From positions 31,283,044-31,347,043 of the forward strand of contig NC_049911.1 of the NCBI RefSeq assembly GCF_001411555.2: 64,000 nucleotides of DNA. The letters run 5' to 3'. This DNA is from Juglans regia. Taxonomy: Eukaryota > Streptophyta > Magnoliopsida > Fagales > Juglandaceae. Positions 1 to 12,128 of this stretch are shown piece after piece (the stretch's first letter is position 1; every line of letters starts with the position of its first letter). The notes under the pieces are model-generated. The model did no database searches, was not told the DNA's origin, and worked only from the letters and a program-made list of their open reading frames with translations. The position numbers and the translations under genes are program-made.

Positions 1-715
1 CATTAGTGATTACCTCGCTCGTTTTTCTATTTGCAAGATTAAACAAAATGAGGTGCAAGGTTGTGGCATCTTACCTGGTAACAATTTCCCACCACCCCAA
101 CAAAAAGATAAGGCTTGTTTAGTTAATGGTGATCTCTTCGAGTCATAGCACTATCTCTGGGTTTAAGTAAAAATTAGAGAGTTATACTAAGTATCAGCTA
201 GTGTCATGTGCATTCAACTGGGTGGCATGTCATTTTATTTGATGAGGACGAGTTTATAGCATGTAGTTCCGATGATGATGTTTATCCAAACTATTTCATC
301 CCATTGTCAATTGCACGGACTCAGAATTGTTCCAAGAAATATCTCTCTCTCTCTTTCTTTCTCCCCTCTTTCCGTCAATCTTAATTGTTTCAAACTCTTT
401 AAATATTGACACTTAACTTATTGAAAGCCAATTCGACAAGCAAAGTTGCAGCATAAAAAAGAAAAACAGCACATAGATTAAAAGATGGAAGAAATAATTA
501 TATGTTTGTTTATACACAAACACGTCACCCTTATTTTATTTTGTGCTTAAACGATGGCTGTTTTTTTAAGATAAATTTGAGACTAAAAAAATCCCCCTTA
601 TCTTTGGAAGATATTATTACTTTCATTTAAGTAAGTCATGTGCCTAACAACTACCATTTTAAATAGATCGAACAAAATAAAACGAAAGCTAACAAAATAA
701 ATCATTGGAAGATAG
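1..715. other. Non-coding flank, no gene seen
   Basis: AT-rich DNA with a CT-rich stretch near 342-366 and no open frame that resembles a protein. It may be intron 1 of the CSA gene further right, because that gene's first exon is not visible anywhere in the window. Confidence 0.4.
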
Positions 716-1383
716 ATGGGGTATGTGGATGTGAGAGACCACCGCCCCATTAGCCTTGTTAATGGGGTTTACAAGATCCTCTCCAAAGTGTTCGCGAATC
801 AATTGAGTACGGTGATGAAAAAGGTAATTTCAAAGCCGCAAAACGCTTTTGTTAAAGGTAGACAAATCCTAGATTCAGTTTTAATTGCCAATGAAGTTTT
901 AGATGGACAACTTAAATATCTAGAACCGAGGTTACTTTGCAAATTAGACATGGAGAAAGGCTAAAGCCTATGATCACGTCAACTGGAAGTTCTTACTTTA
1001 TTTACTTGCAAATTGTGGTTTTGGGGAGAAATGACAGAAATGGGTAGAATTTTGCATCTCTATGGTTCGATTTTCTATCTTGGTGAATGGTTCTCCGGTG
1101 GGTTTCTTTGACTCCTCCCATGGTTTGAGACAAGGAGACCCGCCTGCTCTTTACTATTTTTATTCGTCTTGGAAGCTCTTAGTAAGATGATCGTGGGTCT
1201 CGTGGAAGACGGCTTTCTCTATGGTTTTCAGGTATGGAATGGAGATTATGGTTCCATGGATATTTCTTGCTTTCTTTCTTTTTGCTAACGACACTCTCAT
1301 CTTCTGTGGAGCAAATATCGGGCATATCCAATCTTTGAGGGCTCTACTTCTTAGCTTTGAAGCTGTCTTGGGTTTGAGAATTA

Positions 1384-1587
1384 GGGTTTGTTTGTTTTCG
1401 AAGATGAGATGAGATGAGTTGAGATTAAAGTTAAAAGGTTGAATAAAGTATTGTTAGAATATATTTTTTAATATTATTTTTGTTTTGGGATTTGAAAAAG
1501 TTGAATTGTTTATTTTATTTTGTATTGAAAGTTGGAAAAGTTGCAACGATTAGATTAGATGAGATGTTTTCTAAAAACAAACGAGGC
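1384..1587. mobile_element. Tourist-like MITE nested in the LINE
   Basis: A 204-bp insertion interrupts the reverse-transcriptase frame. The left end reads GGGTTTGTTTGTTTTCGAAG followed by GATGAGATGAGATG. The right end is its imperfect inverted copy (reverse complement GCCTCGTTTGTTTTTAGAAA, then CATCTCATC). ATTA flanks both sides (1380-1383 and 1588-1591), consistent with the 3-bp TTA/TAA target of PIF/Harbinger-type elements. The same family recurs many times in this window. Confidence 0.8.
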
Positions 1588-1740
1588 ATTAATCTCTCAA
1601 AGTCTGTTTTGGTGCCAGTGGGGGATGTTCCTAACACGGAGAATTTAGCCTATATATTGGGATGTAAGGTCTCATCTTTACCCCTGAAATATCTTGGCTT
1701 ATCATTGGGTGCTCCCTTTAAATCAGAGAGGATTTGGAAC

Positions 1741-2100
1741 CATGGTTTTCAATTTCGTACCGTATCGGCCGCCGGTATAGGTACTCCATACGTTTCGTAC
1801 CAGCTCAAATACCGGCCTCAATTTCGGCCGGTACTGGCCTATATTTCAGCCTTTAATTTTTTTTTTCAAACTACAAGCTTATTTTGTTATTTTTAATTCA
1901 GATTAGATTATTTATAATTTATATATATGTATTTATATATAATTTATTAGTATATAAACTATTATTTTGGAATATAATTTATATATATTTATATATATAA
2001 TTTATTCATATATCAACTATCCCGAAACGGTATCGGTACTGAAATATTTCTTTCCAGTGCCTTGACCGGTACGGCTTCCGATACGGTATTCAAAACATTT
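1741..2100. mobile_element. hAT-like MITE nested in the LINE, 8-bp duplication
   Basis: A 360-bp element is flanked by perfect 8-bp direct repeats TTTGGAAC (1733-1740 and 2101-2108). Its ends are imperfect inverted repeats: the left end is CATGGTTTTCAATTTCGTAC then CGTATCGG, and the reverse complement of the right end is AAATGTTTTGAATACCGTAT then CGG. An 8-bp duplication is the hAT hallmark. Cutting the element out at the duplication rejoins the LINE sequence. Confidence 0.85.
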
Positions 2101-3775
2101 TTTGGAACAGCGTGGTTGAAAAGATAAAGTGCATATTGGCTTCTTGGAAGAAGTTGTATTTGTCTAAAGGTGGCATACTTACTCTGATTAAAAGCACTCT
2201 TTCTAATTTACCCACCTATTTTATGTCCTTGCTCCCGCTCCCCATAAAGGTTTCCAACCGTATAGAAAAGCTACAATGAGACTTCTTATGGGGCGGATTG
2301 GGGGAAGAGTTCAAATTTCATTTGGTTAATTGGTCACTTGTATGTACCCCAATTTCTGGGGGTGGCTTGGGGATTCGTAACTTAACGAAATTCAACTAAG
2401 CCTTGTTGGGTAAATGGTTGTGAAGTTACCAAAACGAAATGGGGGTTCTATGGAAGTCCGTTATAGATTCACAGTTTGGGGAGACTTGGGGAGAATGGTG
2501 CTCGAATGAGGTACGTGGCACATATGGGGTGGGGTTGTGGAAATACATTAGTTCTTCCGAAGACATGAACATATTGTGGTGAGTGACGGCTCTCGTGTCA
2601 GATTTTGGTATGACAAATGGTGGAGTGAATGTAGCTTACAAGACACCTTCCCTGCCATTTTTGCGATCACACGAGAAAATGTAGCGATAGCCGATCTCTT
2701 GGTCTTTTCTAGTGGCTCTCCTCAATGGGATGTAGAATTCATTAGGGCAGCCCATGACTAGGTGATGGAGACTATCACAGAGTTCTACGAGGCATTGTAT
2801 TCTGTAAGCATGACAGAAGGTACCACATATAAGATGAGTGTAAATTCACTGTCAGATCGTTTTACCAAGTTCTAACAAACCCTGGAATGACTATGTTCCC
2901 TTGGAAGAGCATATGGCAGACAAAAGCTCCTTCAAATTCAGCTTTTTTTCGTATGGACATCATCTCTGGACAAGATCCTCACTATAGATAACTTAAAGAA
3001 ACATGGGTAATGGTGTTGGACTGGTGTTGTATGTGTAAGAATAATGGTGAATCAGTAGATTTTTTTACACTGCGAGGTGGCCAGAACCACGTGGGATGAT
3101 TTTTTCGCGAGAACTGGATTGTTATGGGTCATGATTTCCTTGCAAGTTGGAGAGGCCTTCGAGGCAACTCACAAGTGGCAGCGATCTGGAAAATGGTTCC
3201 TATATGCATGTGTTGGTGCATTTGGCAGGAGAGAAATGATAGAGGCTTCAAAGATTGTGAGAGAACAATGGATGAGCTTAAAGCTTTCTTTTTTAAAACT
3301 TTGTTCTTATGGGCGCTATTGTTTGTAATGGGCTAAATGTCTATGATCTTCTTCTTTTTTTATTGTAAACTCTAATTAGATTTTTTCTCATGTATACACC
3401 CTGTATAGTGTATTCTTGGGCTTAGCCTACTTCTATGAATAAAATTTCTAGATTACCCATTAAAAAAAAAAAACTAAAACCATATCAGGCCTGCATTATG
3501 AATACTCCAACATCAATTCATGGTGTGGTTCAAGCTACTTGGATTCTTCACCCAAATTTAAGAATCAAAATGTCCATATACCTGCTATTGATGCTGTTTA
3601 TTCCAGATAGTTACACATCTCTGTTTTGGTTTGCCAACTGTATACAGCACTACTTTCAAAAAATAAAAAAAAAATAAAAAAAGAAAGAAAAAACATATAT
3701 TGAATTCTATTGGGGGGGAAAAAGCCTGGTTCTTAAGGAGCCTCAGTGGCCCACCTTTTTTTATGATGAATTCAG

Positions 3776-6700
3776 GTTGATTTGACAGAGGGACGATATT
3801 TGCTCTCTGGTGCATCGGATGCTTCAGCAGCTGTTCATGATGTTCAACGTGCCACAGATTTTGAGGGTGGTGGTCTCATAGCAAAGCACAAATGCATATT
3901 TGTTACCAACAAACAACATGAACGTGGGCATAAATATGCCATATCGTCTGCCATATGGTATCCTGTTGACACAGGGCTATTCGTCACAGGCTCATATGAT
4001 CATCACATAAATGTTTGGGATACAAATAGCACACAGGTGGGTGTTCTTTTTTAATTTTCTTGACTTGCTACGTGGTCTTGCTCACATGCTCTGTTCAAGA
4101 ATTCTGTTTTGAGATATATATTATGTTTATATGTAATTTCTTTTATAGGTGGTGATGAACTTCAAAATGCCTGGGAAGGTTTATAGGACTGCCATGTCCT
4201 CAGTGGCAACGTCCCACATGCTAATTGCTGCCGGGACAGAAGATGTTCAAGTTCGCCTTTGTGATATTGCGTCGGGGGCATTTGCTCACACACTGTCTGG
4301 TCACCGGGGTATGCTGTTGGTTCAATCATCTTTAACCTCTTTTCGTTAATATTTATGGTTGTGAGGTCCTTGTTTGGCAAATTCTTGTTGCTTCAGATGA
4401 TGTTGGTTTGACATCCTCTCAGAACGACCTTTAGTTGGTTGGTAGAAATAGAATAGGACTTAAATGGCATATAGGATGCTAGATGTCTAGAGAATCTCAC
4501 ATGTGGAGGAGTATTTACAGGTCCAATAAACTAAGCTTATGGATCACATCCACTCCTGAGGTCAGGACGTGAATCTGAATGTTTATAACACTAGTGTTAT
4601 GTTTCTAGTGTAGAGTGAGTCCTAAGGGCTCTGCCCTGAGGGGGTTCCCCGTCATAAAAAAATGTTTCTAGTGCAACCTTCATACCTAACTACATCCTTC
4701 ATAACATCCTCCTTGTATTAGAGGCGGTTAATTTTAATGACTTGCATGCTTCTTTCTTTGTTTGTAGGCTGTAATTAGGTATTTCTCTCTCTCTCTCTCT
4801 CTCTCATATACCACCTGTGTACTTAGGCTATGCCTAATTATGAGGATCAATAAATTTTCTTACTTATAAAAAAAATGTTTCTAGTGCAAGTCTTCTTGCT
4901 CTGCTGCTCATTGCCATTTTGATGGTATTTTTGCTCTTGCTTGGACTCCTATACCTTGTGTCCACCCTTGTTTGCATTCTAATTCTCTTAGTCTATGTAT
5001 GTTTTATACTTTCAGCCAATCTATTATATAATATTCATTGTTAAGGAAATACATTGATGTGTAATCTGTCTCAATTGTTTTATTCTGTCCTCCGCTTCCA
5101 TTTATAACATAGAAGAAAGCTTCCTTGCATTTAAGTATGATATAGATTTTTTATGGTAGACGGTGTGATATCGGTGGAATGGTCAACTTCTAGTGAGTGG
5201 GTTTTGGTTACGGGAGGATGTGATGGTGCAATACGTTTTTGGGACATCAGGCGTGCTGGATGTTTTCTGGTTTTAGATCAGTCCCATTCTCAGCTTGGGA
5301 GACGCCCACCTATTCCTGAACGCTCTGCCGCTAATAAGGTTTTCTCATTGTCTTTTTCCTTCCAAAAAGCAATCGTTGCTTTATGACTTTTTTTTTTTTT
5401 TTTTTAAGTTTGAAAACGCTTGTCCACTTTAAAATGTCATTTAAATATGATCATATCTGTTCTTTTAATTGTCTCCTAAAGTTTATTTAATATCCTTTTT
5501 ATGTCATTTTTCCTCTTTGTCGAATTTTATGATGTACCATCTTATGCCCCTTTTGGGATCAATACAAGAGAGTAATCTATGACCTGATGAGCTAATCGTG
5601 CATCTTTCTTATATGAACTCCAGTCTCATAGAGAGTGAACAGATATCTATGTAGGCCTATATACGGTTAACTTTAATGTGCTAGTACAGCTTAGCAACTC
5701 AGTATTCTATTCATTTTATGGCTGCTGTTTCTTTGTTTTATTTGGTTTACATCTTTGTTTTATTTGGTTTACATCTTTATATTTATTCTTCATGACTGGA
5801 TCAAGTGTACTGTTTGTTGATTCTGGCCTGTTTGTTTATTCTCGTCTTACAAGTGTCAAGCAGTTTTTATTTTTATTTATACTCAGGCTTCAACATCGAA
5901 GTCCCTATCACGGGCACAACAAAGGAAGCTTGCTGGTGGGAATGGTACAAAACAGTCACCCACTGCTAGAATGCCAACTAAGGGATCTGTGAGACAGAGA
6001 TTACATCCTGGGCTGTTATCTAGTCAGGATCGTGCCACTGCTCATTACGGTGCCGTTACCGGGTTAAAGTTAACTGAAGATGGCATGTATCTTCTAAGTG
6101 CAGGTTGGTTTTTTTAAATAACCTTGTTATCAAGTAGTCATGCTTTAAATATGCGTAATCTAGAGTTTTCACAAGTTGTCTAGGATGGTTTTTGGCAGTT
6201 GATTAAAGGCATGGTCTGAGCTGCATGCGTGCATGTATAAACAATTGCATCTATGAATCTATCACTCACATACATGCAAAAAGCATGCAACTGATGCTCT
6301 GAGACCATGCTTGTTGCAGGGATGCTCTGTATGTGATGTTGCCTCTGAGAGGTCCAATTTGCTATCGATCTGTTTATCTATTTTATGGATAATCAGTTTT
6401 TTTGGTTAGTCTCCACTTGATTTGCCTGTTGGTAGGTTGTTCTTAAAGGGTCTGCGATATCATAATTATGGACACCAAAATTCACTCCCTCCTCAGCTTA
6501 TATTGAGCAACACACACACGCATGTGTAATAAATACAACATGTTGATTCTGTCTTCAAAAGAATAAAATAAATTTGTTCAATTATTAATTTTAAAGAATA
6601 CTCTATTTTGTTGAGTTGGTATATAAAGAATGTGCTTTTAGGGAATCTTTATGCAATATTTGTGGGCATCTTCTTTAAAATCAATAGTGAAAATGGATCT

Positions 6701-7825
6701 TGTGCTAATCAGAATTCACAGCAGCTGTTATACTTCTTCACTCTGAATAGTTTCCCTTAATCTGTAGTTAGTTTCCATACAAAATCGAACCAATCATGCC
6801 GAAACCAAAGTATAATCAATCTCTCTCTCTCCCTCTCTCTGCTTTGGGATTGTAGGTTCTGATTCAAGATTAAGGCTGTGGGACGTTGAATCTGGCTGCA
6901 ATACACTTGTGAACTTTGAAACTGTCCGACTGCAAACCAGCAAGCCAATACAGTTGGCGACAACTCAGGATTCAGCCTTTGTTTTTGTTCCATGCATGTC
7001 AGCTGTGAAGGCAATCTCGTTATCTATGGTTTTTAATCTGTTTAACCTATATTTGAATGGAAGATATATGTAGGGTAGTTTTATGCAAACCTTATGTCAA
7101 CTTATGGGCTTTTCAGGCATTTGATGTATGGTCAGGTAAGACATCCCTGACATTTCGAGGACACTACGAATATGTGAACTGTTGCTGGTTTAGTTCTCAG
7201 GAGCAGGTGCAATGCTGATTCTCTTCTTACATATCAGTCAGTACCTTGCAAGCTAGAATAGGCAGTGTACCTGCCATTTATTGAGTCGGTGATTTCATCC
7301 AAATTGAGTTTTGAAACCTCTTTCGTGCTTTTATGGTATCCGATTTATGGTAGTGTGAAAAGGCAAGAGGATGAAGAGTGGTTAAAATTTGTGCTTCAGG
7401 AAATAAATGCAATTGTGTACAATTTTGAGGACAAATTTCCAGCTTGTATGGAGAGAAAATTCCAAGAGAAAAAAAGAAAAGAAAAGAATCTTATGCACCT
7501 AGATAGTCTAGATTTGTAGAAAGTAGAAACTGAACCATCAAACTACATTTCGTTGATTTTTAATTGCCCTATATTATCTGCATGAATTATTTGGCTAATT
7601 TATTCAATGATGCAGGAATTATACACAGGTGGAAACGATAGGCAAATTCTTGTGTGGTCCCCATCCAGTTTGATTGCGGATGAATTGGTATATATATATT
7701 ATATACCCCTTTGAATTCATACATTCGCTTCTATTGAGTTTATTCTGTAGTCAGTATCTCATGTGGATTAGATGGACTTGCAGGATGAAGAACAAGCTCA
7801 AGATCAGGATAACTGGAGCGATTGA
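3776..7825 (+). CDS. CSA: CSA/ERCC8-type WD40 repair protein, 5' exon missing
   Basis: This is a WD40 beta-propeller of the Cockayne syndrome A family (Arabidopsis CSA, At1g27840). In that family it is the substrate receptor of a CUL4-DDB1 ubiquitin ligase in transcription-coupled excision repair and UV tolerance, acting in the nucleus. Eight in-phase exons are visible: 3776-4036, 4149-4308, 5160-5338, 5887-6103, 6856-7010, 7117-7206, 7616-7687 and 7784-7825. They give 391 residues and a TGA stop. WD-type repeat ends include HHINVWD, GAIRFWD, SRLRLWD and RQILVWS, and the start VDLTEGRYLLSGASD matches the interior of the family. About 50-60 N-terminal residues and the start codon are absent, so exon 1 probably lies left of the window beyond the LINE. 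The fifth visible intron (7011-7116) uses a GC donor. No stops or frameshifts are seen, so the locus looks functional if exon 1 exists. Confidence 0.9.
4611..4874 (+). mobile_element. Two successive L1 3'-tail insertions in a CSA intron
   Basis: The target word ATGTTTCTAGTG occurs three times (4599-4610, 4662-4673, 4875-4886). In the last two copies it extends to ATGTTTCTAGTGCAA. Between copies 1 and 2 is a 51-bp segment ending in an A-run. Between copies 2 and 3 is a 198-bp segment with a CT tract, a typical plant L1 3' end (ACCACCTGTGTACTTAGGCT, then AATAAATTTT) and an A-run. This is best read as two 5'-truncated retroposition events at the same site. Confidence 0.75.
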
Positions 7826-10800
7826 TATTTGCAGCTGTTGCGTTCTGGTTCTTTGATTCTCTGTCTAATACATAGCAATATAGCATGACCTCTTAAGTCC
7901 CTAAGCTATTGTTTGTTGCATGTATTATGTATATATTGCTCAACCTTATAATTCCTTGTTAAATTGAATTATCATTTACTTTTGTGGTCATGGATATTTG
8001 GTTTGTAAATATGACTTGCCACGGTTGTATCATGGATTTTCTATGCTGATCTTGTGTTGATTTAAACATTGATTTTTATTTTTATTTTTTAAAAAATATT
8101 TAAAAGTGTTAAAAAATTAAAAATAAAGTTAAAAAAAATAATACAGAAAACACTAGCTCCCGGCGGTGGGAGTAGCACCGTCCAAATATAGATACTGTCA
8201 ACAAGGTCGGTTGTCATGCAATGCTCTATTTTTGGGAAATCCTACTTAAAAGTGAATGTGATGGGTGAACCCCTTCGCATCGTTTGATATGACAGTGATA
8301 AGATTAAGCTTACAATAATACTTTAAAACTCAACTCCTATATATTAATTAAATATTGCTATATCAATAGTAGGAAGTGTCTTTGAAATTAACTCATTTTT
8401 CTTATTTTGGTAGTGATACTTCATTCAACAGAACGGGAACCATGCTGCAAAGTCTTGCCTAGGATTGACTGACTTTAAAGGTCATTTAATAATAATTAAG
8501 AGCTGGACCCATATCCAGGTCCGTAGTGTTTTTGAATTATTAATATTTGTAAGTAAATTTTCTAAAAATGGTGCTATTTTGCCGTCTACAAGTGTTCACT
8601 TTTTGTGCCACCTAATATAGATTATATCTTTTTTTTCAAATATTTTTTAAATATATTAATTTTTTTTTTAAATATATAAATATACTAATAGTCGCTTCTT
8701 TAAATAATAAAAAAAAATTAAATACATGAACGGTCAAAATAAATGAACAAATTAAAGAGGCATAAAAGTATTATTTTATGCTAAAGTAGTCCTCCAGCCC
8801 CAAAAATGAATTGCATTTCTGGAACATTTTTCTTATTCGGGGGATGATTTCAGTGGACGGTAGCTCAAATATTGGATTAACCTATTGCTTTAATTTTCTT
8901 TAAGGTCTATTTCAAAAAAAAAAATTCTTTAAGTTCACACCCACTGGCCACTTTTACGGTTTATCGACCGACCTTTCGCAGGGTCAAAGTTGCTTAACAG
9001 ATCGACTTTGAACGGAGAGGAATGTTCTTGGTTGATCAACCGAAAGAAAAGATTGTTTATACGGAAATGGAACAAAACGTTTCACTGCCTTCCCCTAATT
9101 TAACAGAAAATTGTATATAAATAAAAAGGAAAGAGATATAAGGGTATAATTTCCTTTTCCTTTCTTATTCACTTCTTTATAAACTTTCAAGCACATGGAG
9201 ATTGTTTTTAAAACTGCTTTAGTCACGAAGTAATTTCACAAAAATAAATTTATAAATTAACATAATTTGATGTGACACGTTAGATTATAAAGTTATTTTA
9301 TTATAAAATAGATATAACATATCATATAAAATCATGTCAGTTTATAGATTTAAGATCTTTTTATACCTATAACACTTCTTTTTTTTTTTTTTTTTAATTT
9401 CAATCCCTTGAATCTTAATTCGATAATCCTTTACTTTTCTTCTAAATGACCAATATATGTTAGATTGGAATATCTGTTAATTGAATACACCTTATTGACT
9501 GAGGTTTAAATGTCTTTAAGGCCCTATTTGGATAATGAGATAAGACGATATAGTTTTAGATAAAAATTGAATAAAATATTATTAAAATATTATTATTATT
9601 TTTTAAGATTTAAAAAAATTAGATTGTTTATTATATTTTATATGGAGTATTTGATAAAGTTATAATAATGATATGATATGAAATTATTTCTGTATCTAAA
9701 TAGAACCTAAATGATTAATAGTAAAAGTTTAGGTGAATGATAGTTGGACATGGATCCCTATAACAAAGCACTTCAAGATCAATATAGCAGCTAACAGTTT
9801 GTTCCTACAATATTTAGGTTGTGTTTGTACAATGAAGTGATTTTAAATATTTTATTAATAGTAATGAAAAAATAATAATAGAATAATAAAATAATAGTGA
9901 ATATTCTACTATCCAAACTAGCCCTTAATTGATACAGACCATAAATATTATAGGCTATATAATGTGTGTTTATCCAACATTTTGATCATGAATTATTTTT
10001 TGAATTTAAAGGTTTCATATTTTGAAATTTTTAATATAATATGGCACTAAGTGTCATATATTTTTTGGTTTAAAGAAAAACCACCTCATACTTGTTGGTA
10101 AAGAATGAAGTATATTATGCATCTCAATATTCATTGTCAAGGATGTTAAAAAAAACTATGGAGGTTTTCTGTATGCATTTATATAATGATTCAAATAATA
10201 TGTATCATGTTAAAAATAATTTTAATTATAAAATAATTAAGATGGAGATATTCAAATTTATACGAATTATATTATTAATAATCAATTTGGAAAATTCTAC
10301 AAGTTATACTTTCATACCACCTTCATTTTCACTATGATAAGGTGATATTGCCTATCATTTTTTAAATTTTGTATTTAAAAAAATAATCTAAGAGTAACAA
10401 AATTATTAGATTTTATATAATAGAATGAGAGTGTCGTTTATAATATTACTTAAGTCTCAGTCAATTTATATAATAAAGTTACAGAGAAATGATTTTTATA
10501 AATATTAAATAGATAAATTTTACATAAATATTTATAAAAAAAAATAGACCTCATTTAAAAAATATATAAAAAAAATTATATTTTTTTAATAACCCACCTT
10601 TTATACAAAAGGCTATATACCTAGGATTACTTTATAAATCAACCAAATCGAAAAAGATCGAATTTACCACAAGAATAAAAGTCTCAAAAATACAAATTTC
10701 GTAAAAGTAAGTGCCGTACAAATTGGTTCTCAAAGTAGTCTACCTCAAACTGAATTAAATGAAACTATATGAGAACGACCGCGACGGCTGCGATGCTTTA

Positions 10801-10976
10801 CAAGTCAAACATTTCCCACTTGCTTACAAGCAAACAAAAAAAGTCTATAGTTTGCACTTTATACAAGTATTCCTGCAGTGCAGGCCATTCCATGATTTCA
10901 TCTGCCCCTTTATATGATAATATAATTGCCTTGCCCTTCCCATTGGGATTAGCTTCTCGCCCCCCCCATCTTTCGG
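7826..10976. other. AT-rich intergenic region
   Basis: This holds the CSA 3' flank and the F-box gene promoter side. Apart from one well-bounded MITE (9520-9707) it consists of AT-rich DNA and poly-A/T runs. A small hairpin (CTCCC...GGGAG, about 8157-8172) lies near the left end. No protein-like frame is seen. Confidence 0.6.
9520..9707. mobile_element. Tourist-like MITE, TAA duplication
   Basis: A 188-bp element starts GGCCCTATTTGGATAATGAG and ends with the imperfect inverted copy (reverse complement GGTTCTATTTAGATACAG). It is flanked by TAA (9517-9519 and 9708-9710). It belongs to the same broad family as the copies at 1384, 18349 and 41006. Confidence 0.75.
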
Positions 10977-12128
10977 ATGAAGAACCCAGCACTTGTGGCC
11001 GGCCCCGGTACCAATGACCACCCCATCACCAACACTTCGCCGGCCATGGATCCCGATATCTGGAGCCGGCTGCCAAAGGAGCTCCTCGAGCAAATCCTCT
11101 CTTTTCTTCCTCTCAAAACCTTATGGAATCTGAGATCCACCTGTAAGCATTTCAAGTCCCTGGTATTCTCTCTCACATTCATATCCAAGCACTCCCCTTC
11201 TTCTTCTTCGTCGCCTTCGCCTTTCTCATCTTTTGTCTTGCTCCATCACCCTCAGTGTAACAATCGCTTCCCTTTGTATGACTCTGCCCTTGGCACCTGG
11301 CGCGACTCGGCTCTCTCCCTCTCTGACTTTCTACCCTGCAAATCACCCGCTTTTTCTCTCCTCTCCATCTCCAATGGACTATTTTGCTTCTCTCTCCCCA
11401 GGTCATCCTCTTTTCTTGTGTGCAACCTCTTGGCCAGAACCTCAAGACTCATCGAGTTCCCGTCCTACCCTTTTGCTTATGAGCTGTTCACGCTGGTTTC
11501 TACCCCTTTTGGGTACAAGCTTTTCATGCTCTCTACCGGATCCACTTCCACTTCCGCTTTTGTTTATGATTCGAGCGTTCTCTCCTGGAAGCAATTCCGC
11601 GGTTTCGATCAGATTCTGAGCAACAATTATCAGCGGGAGGGCGTTTACTTTAATGGGTGTTTGTACTTTCTGACCCCAGAGCCATTTTCTCTCGTGACCT
11701 TTGATTTGGAGACTGGGAAATGGAAGAGGTCGGATACCGAATTGCCGGGCGATCTCACGTTTGGCCGGTTGTTGAACGATGAAGAAGGGACACTGTATAT
11801 GATTGGTGGAATTGGGAGAGATGGGATTTCGAGGAGCATGAAGTTGTGGGAATTAAATGGAGCAAGGGATTGGGTAGAGGTGGAAAGCTTGCCCGAGATG
11901 ATTTGTAGGAAATTCGTGTCTGTTTGCTACCACAATTACGAGCATGTTTACTGCTTTTGGCATCGGGGAATGATCTGCGTTTGCTGCCATACATGGCCGG
12001 AGATTCTGTATTACAAGGTGTCAAAGAAGACTTGGCATTGGCTGCCCAAATGCCCTTATGTGCCTGATAAATGGAGCTCTGGCTTCAAGTGGTTTTCCTT
12101 TGTTCCTAAGTTGTATGCTCCAGTTTGA
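10977..12128 (+). CDS. F-box/kelch-type protein, At5g43190-like
   Basis: A single uninterrupted frame of 383 codons. Residues about 25-62 (DIWSRLPKELLEQILSFLP followed by LKTLWNLRSTCKHF) form an F-box, the segment that binds SKP1 in SCF ubiquitin ligases. A serine-rich linker follows (about 72-85). The rest resembles the degenerate kelch/galactose-oxidase propeller of plant F-box proteins, with blade-like pieces FVYDSSVLSWKQF, LVTFDLETGKWKRS, LYMIGGIGRDG and VSKKTWHWLP. From memory the closest Arabidopsis relative is the F-box/kelch protein At5g43190. Two in-frame starts are possible: 10977, or 11046 (MDPDIWS, 360 residues), which sits in a CCATGG context and aligns better with the family start. 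The target substrate cannot be told from sequence. The gene is much richer in G+C than its surroundings and has no intron. Confidence 0.88.
   Translation: MKNPALVAGPGTNDHPITNTSPAMDPDIWSRLPKELLEQILSFLPLKTLWNLRSTCKHFKSLVFSLTFISKHSPSSSSSPSPFSSFVLLHHPQCNNRFPLYDSALGTWRDSALSLSDFLPCKSPAFSLLSISNGLFCFSLPRSSSFLVCNLLARTSRLIEFPSYPFAYELFTLVSTPFGYKLFMLSTGSTSTSAFVYDSSVLSWKQFRGFDQILSNNYQREGVYFNGCLYFLTPEPFSLVTFDLETGKWKRSDTELPGDLTFGRLLNDEEGTLYMIGGIGRDGISRSMKLWELNGARDWVEVESLPEMICRKFVSVCYHNYEHVYCFWHRGMICVCCHTWPEILYYKVSKKTWHWLPKCPYVPDKWSSGFKWFSFVPKLYAPV

Larger units (their letters stand above)
716..3475 (+). mobile_element. Degenerate L1-type LINE (reverse transcriptase), 5'-truncated
   Basis: Broken frames carry non-LTR reverse-transcriptase hallmarks in order. 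These are a [18 protein letters not shown] block followed by [13 protein letters not shown] (about 735-890), a KAYDHVNW palm motif just after a stop (about 962), HGLRQGDP (about 1122), and an FxNDTLIF block (about 1275) where the catalytic FADD/YADD has become FAND. Further right come YLGLSLGAPFK, LASWKK, LSKGG and DGSRVRFWYDKWW, the usual LINE C-terminal region. The 3' end has the typical plant L1 tail, with a GTATACACC...GGGCTTAGCC...AATAAA stretch followed by an A-run (about 3463-3475). Many stops and frameshifts, a mutated active site and two nested MITEs make it inactive. The ORF1 region is absent, so the copy is 5'-truncated. I could not find a clear target-site duplication. It lies about 0.3 kb upstream of the first visible CSA exon and reads in the same direction. 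Confidence 0.85.

Noticed and set aside
11179..11452. Long minus-strand frames over the F-box gene
   Set aside because: They are shadows of the coding strand caused by its Ser/Pro-rich, C/T-rich codons.
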